From Welwitschia mirabilis (taxonomy: Eukaryota > Gnetophyta > Gnetopsida > Welwitschiales): a stretch of 38,966 bases of DNA. Under the pieces are notes generated by a model, which did not search any database, was not told the DNA's origin, and saw only the letters and a list, made by a program, of their open reading frames with translations. The position numbers were made by a program, and so were the translations under genes. This document shows positions 31,960-38,966 of this stretch, piece by piece; position 1 is the first letter of the stretch, and every line of letters starts with the position of its first letter. Where the stretch lies: contig JBOZIK010000001.1 in NCBI GenBank assembly GCA_051453625.1, positions 13,321,235 through 13,360,200 of the forward strand, given 5' to 3'.

Positions 31960-32720
31960 AAAAATCATGAAACTTTAGAAAGTTAATATCATTTACCACA
32001 TTTTAGATTGTGAATGTGTAAGTTACTTATAAATTATCCTAAAAAAGAATGGCAAATGGTAAATCTATGTAGATATACATGCTCCTAATTCTCATACTAA
32101 GAAAGATCACTTTCTTGTTTTTTCATTAATGAAATTCTTGATAAAATTTATAGTCATCATCATTATTTTTTTAATATGGATATAGTAGTTATAAAATTCA
32201 GTTCTTGTAGATCTAGAAGATCAGCTAAAAAACCATGTTTACTTGTCCCTTCGAAACATTTTCATATTGTCATTTGCCTTTTGGTTTATGTAATGCTCTT
32301 ATAAATTTTTAAAGTATATGATCTTTTTACTGAATTCCTAGTTTAATTTTTAAAAATATTTATGGATCATTTTTCTCTTTGTAATGATTCATTTAATCAA
32401 ATAATGTTTCATGTAAATTTGATCTTAAATCATTGTATTGATCATAATCTTAAACATAGCTAGGAAAATTTTTTTAATGATTACTAGAGGCATCATTCTA
32501 GGACATATTATTTCTAATGAAGGAAGAGAAGTAGATCCTACATAAATTACTATCATTCATACTCTTCCTCATACTACTCATGTTAATGATATAAGATCTT
32601 TCTTAGGTCATGCTAGTTTTTATTATCATTTCATTCCATATTTTAGTTATCTTAGTAAATGTTTGATTGACTTGCATTTAAAGACATATCTTTCTCTTGG
32701 ACTCTGAAATATGAACTTGA
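31960..32720 (+). pseudogene. Gypsy D reverse transcriptase
   Basis: KKNGKW, then a HTKKDHFL block, FINEILDKIYSHHHYFFNMD (motif A, Asp kept), CPFGTF- and PFGLCNA-like remnants, then FMDHFSLCNDSFNQ for the YMDD-type box. The second Asp of that box is His (CAT at 32368-32370). GIILGHIISNEGREVDPT and DIRSFLGHASFYYHFIPYFS follow, typical of plant gypsy RT. There are several frameshifts, and stops commonly are TAA or TAG. Between protease and RT (31441-31959) the sequence is decayed linker. Confidence 0.88.
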
Positions 32721-32779
32721 TTTTAAAAAGAATAAATATTTTTTATTTCCATTACTTATTATTTAAGCTCTTACTTGAT

Positions 32780-33090
32780 ATTTTTCTTTTAAGGTAATGA
32801 CTAATGTAAGTGATTTCATAATAAGTATAGTCTTGGATCAACTTTTTGAGCATAAATCCTATGTTATTTCCTATACTAGTAAAACTTTACATGATGTACA
32901 ACATTTCCACTACTGAAAAAGAGATATTAGTAGTTATCTTTTCTCTTGAAAATTTTCTCCACTATTTATTGATTGTCTTGTGATTATCTCTACCAATCAT
33001 ACTACTTTAAAATACATTCTTAATAATCCATTATGTAAACCTTGTCTTATGCATTAGAGATAAATATAAAAAGAAAAATATTATTACCAA
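32780..33090 (+). pseudogene. Gypsy D RNase H
   Basis: MTNVSDFIISIVLDQLFEHKS, ISYTSKTLHDVQ, TTEKEILVVIFSLENFLHYL and STNHTTLKYIL match the RNase H of Athila/Tat elements. The catalytic Asp expected in the CDASD-type motif is Asn (AAT at 32803-32805), and the Asp of the TDH-type motif is also Asn. The Glu of the EKE block is kept. A shift occurs near 32915. Confidence 0.85.
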
Positions 33091-33329
33091 TAATTCATAT
33101 TGTCTTTCCTTACCTATGGATTTACCTAAAATTAATGAAGGTTCTCTTCATGAAAATTTATTTGCACTAAATGAGATGCCTAGTATGTTGATATTGTAAA
33201 TTTTAAATCTTATAGTAAACTTCCTAAAAATTTGTCTTACTATCAATAGAAAAAATTATTTTTTTGTAGAATAAATTCTTATGAGAACCACTACTTTTAT
33301 TTAAATATTATGCTGACCAAGTCCTTTAA

Positions 33330-34440
33330 AGCTGTATACTTAAGAATGAAATGATTAGTATCTTAGAATTTTATCATAATTATGTGTTTGATGGTTATTT
33401 GAGTGGGCAGAAGACTACATTTAAAGTTTTAAATACTAGCTTCCTTTGGACTATTTTTTCAAGATACACTAATGGATTTTGTAAATCTTATGATAAATTC
33501 TAGTATTATTTGCTAATATTTTGGCATCTAAGGTATACATTTTATAGGATATTTTTGACCCTCCTTTGATAATGTTTATGTTCTTGTTTGTATGTATTAT
33601 GTTGCTAAATGGGTAGAAGCTAAATCTTATAGTGATTGTAATGCTAAGACTATTATTTAATTTTTACAAGTTAAGTTATATGTTATTTTAGTTATTTCAA
33701 AGTAATTATTAGTGATCAAGAACTCATTTTCATAACAAGACATTTAGAAATCTTATGCTTAAATGTGTTATTATTCATAAAGTAGCTACTTCCTATCACC
33801 ATCAAACCAATGATCAAATAGAGTTAAGTGACCTTGAATTGATTAGAAATATTTAGAAAATGGTTAGTTGAAGTAGAAAAGATTGGTCTTTGAAATTATT
33901 TGATGTATTCTAGGATTATCTTGTAACTTATAAAACACCCATTATAATGACCTTATACAAACTTATTTTGATCAAATATTGCTTTCTTCCTATTAAGATA
34001 GAACATCATCCTTTTTACATCATTTGTAGAGTTAATTCTAATCTTGAAAACTGTGTTAAAAATAAAATGGTTTAATTAAATGAATTGGATGAAATAATAG
34101 TAAAATCTTTTAATCATTAAATTCTTACTTTAAAAAAATGAAATATTATCATACTTAAATCATTCTTAAGAAATTTTTTTGAGTGGGTAATAATTTATTT
34201 CTCTTTAATTCTTATTTTTATTTATCTCCTAAGAATTTAAAATTTAAATGGGAGGGTTCCTTTGTATATGTCAATGTTTTTCCTATTGGGACTACTAATA
34301 CTAAAGATCTTAAAACTAGTCATATTTAAAAAGAAAATGGATGTAAATTGAAATTATCTACTAAGAAAAATTTAAATGAAGTTGAGATATATTTTGCTTT
34401 ATCTTTGGATGTGTATGTGATAAAATATAAAAAAAACCAA
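33330..34440 (+). pseudogene. Gypsy D integrase
   Basis: Pieces in order: a zinc-finger relic, GIHFIGYF with PSFDNVYVLVC and YYVAKWVEAKSYSDCNAKT, then an IISDQ block, KCVIIHKVATSYHHQTN, RKDWSLKLFDVF, YLVTYKTPI, YCFLPIKIEHHPFY and LNELDEI. The first catalytic Asp is His (CAT at 33538-33540), the second (ISD) is kept. An Asp in the VCVDYVS-type block is Tyr. The C-terminal part (NLNGRVPLYMSMF, 34230-34280) resembles the WSGPF-type end. The solo LTR at 34459 lies just beyond. Confidence 0.88.
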
Positions 34441-34453
34441 AAGATGTTAAATT

Positions 34454-34458
34454 CTTTT
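34454..34458. other. Target-site duplication, left copy (CTTTT)
   Basis: CTTTT immediately before TGTTGAGAACC; repeated exactly at 35722-35726. Confidence 0.85.
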
Positions 34459-35721
34459 TGTTGAGAACCTATTATCATTGATTAATTTAACGAGTTTTTG
34501 TAGTTAGTCATGGTGTAGAGATTTTCAAGTATTGAGTGACCAATTCACATCGCTAGATGACCAAACTATTAATGAATATAAAGTGCTTCAGGTTCGGGTG
34601 ACCAACACTACCCTATCAGACCACCTGACTGCTAAATTAGGAAAAAAACCGATTCTAGCATGAGTAACTATGCAAATTACCTTAGGTGACCCAGTCTAAA
34701 ATTCTGTAAAAGACTTGGGCAAACTCGCCTAATCGCTCACAAAGTCAAGGGCGACCGCATTATAATCTGCTGAGTTCAGTCTCATGATAGTAAGGATGAC
34801 CGAACAGTTAGACAAGATCAACTATACAGTAATCTGTGAAAGTTTAGTCTCTTAATAATAAGGGTAATCAAATAGTTAGATAAGGATGACTGCACAAAAA
34901 TCTGTAAAAGGGCAACTAAACAAAGTAGTTAAAGGTGACCGCATACTACCCAGAATCTTCCTTCAGAAGGTCGACTGATTTATCAAGTAAGGGCGATCTA
35001 AGAAAGATCGACCACATATTAACATAAGAGTGACCGCGGATTCATTTGTTCCAACTAAGAAATCTATGGCAAACACAAGTGACTAAAGTAAATAGAGAAG
35101 GATGACTGAGCACAAAGGCAATCGAGATTTTTTTTAGGTTGATCTTACATATTACAAACATAACCGTTATGTTTCTAACCACTCATCTAAAAAGCGTGAA
35201 ATGTTACAATAGTTCACTTCCCTTCTCTAAATAGTTAATTTGTGTAATTTCTCTATTTAAGATTTCTTCCACTCAAAAGGAAGATAATTTTTGATTGATA
35301 AAAGAAAAACAAGAAGAAAACTGTTGCACCAATCAATCTTTGTATCTGAATGAACTATGAGTTTAGATTTCTGTTTGAAGTTCTCATTGCAATATCTACT
35401 GTGAGACGTTGCTATACTATTTGGAATCACATTTGTGCATTTGTCCGCTCAGCCTTCTTTCTTTCTATTGTGGTTGAGAATCAACCCAAAAATCCTATGT
35501 TGTTGGAATAGGTTTATGGTAAGCCTGAAAACTTATCTTTGAGGTTAATATATGTCAGCCAGGGAGAGGAGGTCTAAGGGGCTGAAGGGTGGTGTCTGTC
35601 CATCATTAATATGTATTACTCTTGTATTTGTTCAATTTATTTTTATTTATAAGTTTTAAAGTGGAAGAGCTTTAGTACTAAGACCTATTCACCCCTCTCT
35701 AGGGTTGATCTGTAATCTTCA
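34459..35721 (+). mobile_element. Solo LTR, 1263 bp, probably of a SIRE-like copia element
   Basis: Starts TGTTGAGAACC and ends ATCTTCA, flanked by perfect 5-base duplications CTTTT. It is less AT-rich than everything around it and keeps more CG dinucleotides. The 3' part has CCTATTCACCCCTCTCTAGG, a phrase that in my memory sits near the LTR end of SIRE-type copia elements. No internal sequence is present, so it arose by LTR-LTR recombination. Orientation is inferred from that phrase. It sits directly after gypsy D integrase. Confidence 0.85.
34751..34943 (+). repeat. Degenerate tandem repeats (about 50-70 bp) in the solo LTR
   Basis: Blocks beginning GCGACCGCA (34751), then AGATCAACTAT (34815), GGATGACTGCA (34883) and GGTGACCGCA (34933) share the pattern AATCTG(T/C), a Lys-codon-like A run, and GTTAGA/GTAGTT before the next GGxTGACC. 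Similar single motifs continue to about 35120. Confidence 0.65.
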
Positions 35722-35726
35722 CTTTT
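35722..35726. other. Target-site duplication, right copy (CTTTT)
   Basis: Exact copy of 34454-34458. Confidence 0.85.
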
Positions 35727-36440
35727 TTTCTTATTATTTCTTATTAAAACCTTAAAATATTGGAACTTTTCGGATGACAAAATAAGAGCTATATGGCTCA
35801 TGTAGATATACTTATGAGGGTTATAAGCTTTAGATAGAACCTAATTCTATTTACTTTCTAAGGAAAAAAAATTGTTATGTAAAGTTCTTAACTTTTTATT
35901 TTAATAAATTATGATTAAGCTAAGTATTTTTCATCCAAAATCCCAGTTTCCATTTTACTTAAGGGGTATAACCATTTATTCCCTATCTTCTACATATCTC
36001 TGAGATTATTTTGTAATCACTTTACTATTCCAATAATCTCTGCTACTAGATTTTGCAAAACCACCTTAATTACTTGCTAATTCCTTTAAACTAATACTAC
36101 AATGTGAAAATCACATCTGAAGAGGCATTTTAGTGCCATTGGGTTTTATCGTTATACAACTTTTATTCTTAGCTCTTAGATGTCATTTTCACTTTATTTT
36201 TTATAACTAGTAGGCTATAGAACCATGTGGTAATTTCAGAAGTTGGACAGAAAAGCTTTAATAAAATGGTAATGATTCCTATCTTAAATATTTTCTTTTA
36301 TCTTCTTTTTAGCCTTACACTTATTCACGCTTTTATATTAGATATTTATTATTGAAATTATTTAGTTAATACTATTTACTATTTTATCATCTGAAGATGA
36401 TAAATTAGTTAGGGATTAGATAGATTATTGATTAGTTGAA
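35727..36440. other. Spacer downstream of pol D, nothing recognised
   Basis: AT-rich without a readable frame or repeat. It is the continuation of the pre-insertion DNA to the right of the solo LTR. Confidence 0.4.
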
Positions 36441-37330
36441 CTTGATCATGCTTCTTACCCTTATGATATTATAGAAAAATATTTTCAAAACCTTCAATTT
36501 GATAAGGATGAAAATGTAGTAGAATATATTGTAAATGATCTTAGTCTCCATTTTTTTCCTATAACTATAAACAATGTGGTAGATATATCTTATCATACTA
36601 GTGATTAAGAATTAAATGATCATCATATTTTATTAAATAGGATATTACCTATTATAGATGATCTCAAGTTCAATTATAACCTTCATGCTAATGATTTTCC
36701 TATTAATAATCTTAAGCCACCTCTTACTCATTACATCATTTTCAACTTCTTAGGTACTACTCATACACCTAATGAATTTTCAAATGTATTAAGAACCCTT
36801 TAGTTATTTAGGTAGGTTTATGCTCCTTATGTTTCTTATCTTATATTTTCTCATGTTTGTCATTTTTAATCTTTTTAATGTTTTATTTCCACATCTTTAC
36901 CTTTTATTGTTTAGTAGGTTTTTACCAACTAGTATCTTAAGTCTTATAAGATTGATCATACTAGATATTATTCTCATTTTCCTACTAATTTTAGATAGAT
37001 TTAGGAGTAAGAAAGATTTTATGAGCATGAGTAATAGTAATCCACACCTTAGCCTTAGCAACCTATTTATCCCTTGGCTATGATTGATGAGTATTTGGAT
37101 AGGTTTAAGCATGATATGTGGAAATGATTCCATTCTATTTGCATCTTGACTTCTACTTTTCATTCTATGACTTGGTTTTTCTCTCATAGATGTGGATCAA
37201 GGCAAGATCTGGAAGTAGCTGAGCATGACCTTCAATGACATCTTATCATTATAGAACATGAATACCATAGTGGAGATGACTATGGATCTTCTTCATCTTG
37301 CCATTATCCTACCCCTCAGTTTATTTATAT
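36441..37330 (+). pseudogene. Post-pol sense ORF relic of unknown function (about 295 codons)
   Basis: One plus frame reads like protein across nearly 900 bases. Pieces: DHASYPYDIIEKYFQNLQF, DENVVEYIVNDLSLHFFPI, NDHHILLNRILPIIDDLKF, NYNLHANDFPINNLKPPL, TTHTPNEFSNVLRTL, then a stop-rich stretch, then IYPLAMIDEYLDRFKHDMW, SHRCGSRQDLEVAEHDLQ and DDYGSSSSCHYPTP. Most stops are TAA or TAG and five cluster at 37026-37062 in what looks like a Gln/Pro-rich segment. No membrane protein pattern, so not an obvious Athila env-like protein. It lies downstream of pol D in the same orientation. Possibly an extra ORF of the Tat lineage, or the start of an unrelated element. Confidence 0.45.
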
Positions 37331-37692
37331 TTTTCTTAGAGTGAAATCTTTCTTATCCTTCACTCCTATCTTACTAATATTTTGCATGTAATGTTTTACA
37401 TCTATGTATTGCATATTTAAAATCAATATTATTTAATATTTTTTTATGGCAATGAAATATAATATGATATTATGGATGTATTTCATATTATCTAGATTAT
37501 GTCTATGTTTTTATTTTTATTTTACAAACTAATAAACTTAATAGAAGTATTACTTTACATTTTTAGAATAATAAATAAAAGGTTTAAACTTTTCTATGTC
37601 TCTACATTATATTATCGTATCTTGTGACATACATTAGTATTCCTTAATAATTAATAGTACTATTACTTTTACATGTTATTTTATTTAAAGGG
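37331..37692. other. Spacer between the two post-pol ORFs
   Basis: AT-rich, no recognisable content. Confidence 0.4.
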
Positions 37693-37971
37693 TTAACCTT
37701 TAGGTTTGTAACCATTATCATAAGATACAAACATTTTAATCATTAATTGATAGGGATAAGTAAATGGTATGATTCCTTGCCATTTTGTAAAATGATGGAT
37801 ATCCCTAGGTATTTCAATAATAATTTTTATACCACATAGTATTAGCAAATACCTAAATTCATATCTAGCTTCATTCATCTTATCATCATCCCTTGCATAG
37901 GGTGTCTAAGGTATCTAGTTAATGGTGTAATGAAGTCTAATGTTTTTGTTATATAAGGTATTAATAGTCAT
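37693..37971 (-). pseudogene. Antisense ORF relic downstream of gypsy pol, unknown function
   Basis: On the minus strand an ATG at 37971 opens 92 codons to a TAA at 37693, broken only by two TAG stops at codons 19 and 22, in a place where Trp or Gln would fit. The uninterrupted 61-codon part contains MNEARYEFRYLLILCGIKII, EIPRDIHHFTKWQGIIPF and YDNGYKPKG, a well mixed, folded-looking composition unlike chance AT-rich ORFs. Tat-lineage gypsy elements are reported to carry additional ORFs, some antisense, between pol and the 3' LTR; this location fits. I cannot name a family. A host gene fragment is the alternative. Confidence 0.45.
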
Positions 37972-38169
37972 AGTTTTTTATTCTTTTTAGAACTATAATA
38001 CTATACTTATAGGTAATATTCTATTTTTTAATTGATAAAGTCTTGAGATGTTTAAATAGCTCAGAATAATGCATTATAACCTAGTTTAAGACTATTTGCA
38101 ATGTGATGATCAGGAGGTTAAGATAGAGTGCAATAATGAAGATGTTCAACACTCTCTTTTTCATTGTTA
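37972..38169. other. Spacer before the right-hand LTR
   Basis: No ORF. No polypurine tract precedes 38170, so the LTR there is not clearly a 3' LTR. Confidence 0.4.
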
Positions 38170-38966
38170 TGATTCCAAATTTGTAGGAATTTGATGGTGT
38201 ATTTTGAGTGCTTTTGCAGGATATTTATACAAGTTTGGATGTAATACTTGAAAGAAGAATTCACCATGCAAAAGACTAATTTACCTTTAGATTGAAGATA
38301 AGGAAGCTTGTCTTCCCCTCTGTTATTTCCATGACAGGTAGGACGACAGCACTACTGATATGGACAAAATCTGCAAGGTTGATAGTGGGGCCTAAAGTTG
38401 ATGGAGTACCTTTTGATGTAAAGTGACATCCCCTCTATCATTGCCACGACAGTTAGGATGATAACTATTTTTTTATGGTTAGAAAGAATTCTCTTTGTAA
38501 TGGATTTAAGTGATCCATTTGGGATATTAGGATTTCTTTTTCTAACTTCTAGGGTTAATATTCTAGGACTTCAATGTAAACCTGTAAATACCATTTTTCT
38601 CCTTTATTTCTATTTTCATCTTCTATATCCAGTATGTTTGTGATGGAAGATTGAAAGACAAGAAATCCATTCAGTAGCTACAGAGAGGAATTCCCTTGGT
38701 ATTAAGCTAAGTATCGTCCATTAATGTGCTGCTACTTTGTTGTAAGTGGATGTAAAGTTCTATGAATCAATACAACTACTCTTTTTCATTCCAATTCTGT
38801 TTATGTCCCTTATGATTTAAGTTGGTTATAATTTAAGTGATGATTCTATTATTTATTTAGATCATAAGGGCAATGTTTGTCAAGGTTTATTTTTGTTAGT
38901 TTAGATTTGCATTATTATTTCATTTCCATTCTACATTACATTCCATGTTCTATTTGGTACATCTCA
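38170..38966 (+). repeat. Diverged C-family gypsy LTR, cut by the window end
   Basis: TGATTCCAAATTTGTAGGAA, then TTTGATGGTGT and ATACAAGTTTGGATG, aligns with 18059-18130 of the C LTR. Later blocks (GAAATCCATTCAG, TACTTTGTTGTAA, GAATCAATACAACTACTCTT) align weakly but in order to 18660-18790. It contains two versions of the CCATGACAGGTAGGACGAC-type motif (38320-38350, 38425-38465). It is a separate subfamily, in the same orientation as C. The following element lies outside the window. Confidence 0.75.

Larger units (their letters stand above)
31060..34440 (+). mobile_element. Ty3/gypsy element D (Athila/Tat-like), ends uncertain
   Basis: Order protease, RT, RNase H, integrase defines Ty3/gypsy. 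The DLGA-derived protease and integrase pieces place it near Athila/Tat. Its LTRs are not identified: a candidate primer site lies at about 30848, and the LTR starting at 38170 lacks a polypurine tract in front, so it need not belong to D. Confidence 0.85.

Noticed and set aside
36820-37083. 87-codon hydrophobic plus-strand ORF as an env-like membrane protein
   Set aside because: It is out of phase with the better supported frame at 36441-37330; Leu/Phe/Ile richness follows from T-rich DNA.
36897-37187. 96-codon minus-strand ORF
   Set aside because: Shadow of the sense relic on the opposite strand; composition reflects complementary codons.
38170-38966. Assigning this LTR as the 3' LTR of gypsy D
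   Set aside because: No polypurine tract precedes it and no matching 5' LTR was seen upstream of D.
1-38966. tRNA, rRNA or CRISPR features
   Set aside because: No B-box-type GGTTCGAATCC, rRNA core sequence or regularly spaced repeat-spacer array was seen.

Overview
This window looks like repeat-dense intergenic DNA from a land plant nuclear genome. It is very AT-rich, has five runs of N (four of uneven length, one of exactly 100), shows no intact protein-coding gene, and is built almost entirely from decayed LTR retrotransposons plus one CACTA DNA-transposon end. The plant lineages are recognised from motifs: Ty1/copia polyproteins with iMet-type primer sites, an Athila/Tat-style Ty3/gypsy primer site, a DLGA-type protease relic, and a Tekay/Del-type integrase tail. 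I cannot name the species.

Layout. 1-2049: a G-rich tract, a putative gypsy LTR and a minus-strand gypsy integrase tail, cut at 2050 by a CACTA terminus with GCCTT/AAGGC subterminal repeats (2050-2345). 2346-6276: mostly featureless, two N runs, one weak minus-strand coding relic. 6277-6793: gypsy LTR fragment. 8467-13032: copia element A (+), with two LTRs, primer site, gag, protease, integrase, reverse transcriptase (RT), RNase H and polypurine tract, all coding parts broken. 14657-28154: copia element B (-), Tork/Tnt1-like, split by a gypsy element C (+, 18059-26226) inserted between its protease and pre-integrase segments. Removing C leaves about 5.3 kb, a normal copia length. C has about 1.1-kb LTRs and an Athila/Tat-type primer site, but in its readable interior I see no RT or integrase, only a decayed ORF of unknown function. 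About 31.0-34.4 kb: Athila/Tat-like gypsy pol D (+). 34459-35721: solo LTR with a perfect CTTTT target duplication, inserted just after D's integrase. 36441-37330 (+) and 37693-37971 (-): two unexplained decayed ORFs downstream of pol. 38170-end: start of another LTR of the C family.

No pathway operates here; the elements relate as layers of insertion. B was hit by C, the D region by the solo LTR, and the Tekay/Del fragment by CACTA. A shared theme is loss of catalytic acidic residues by G-to-A or C-to-T changes (Asp to Asn, Glu to Lys, Gln/Trp to stop), as expected for old copies once heavily cytosine-methylated. The most novel material is the unknown ORF of element C, the sense and antisense ORFs after D's pol, and a recurring stem-loop motif in the C-family LTRs.
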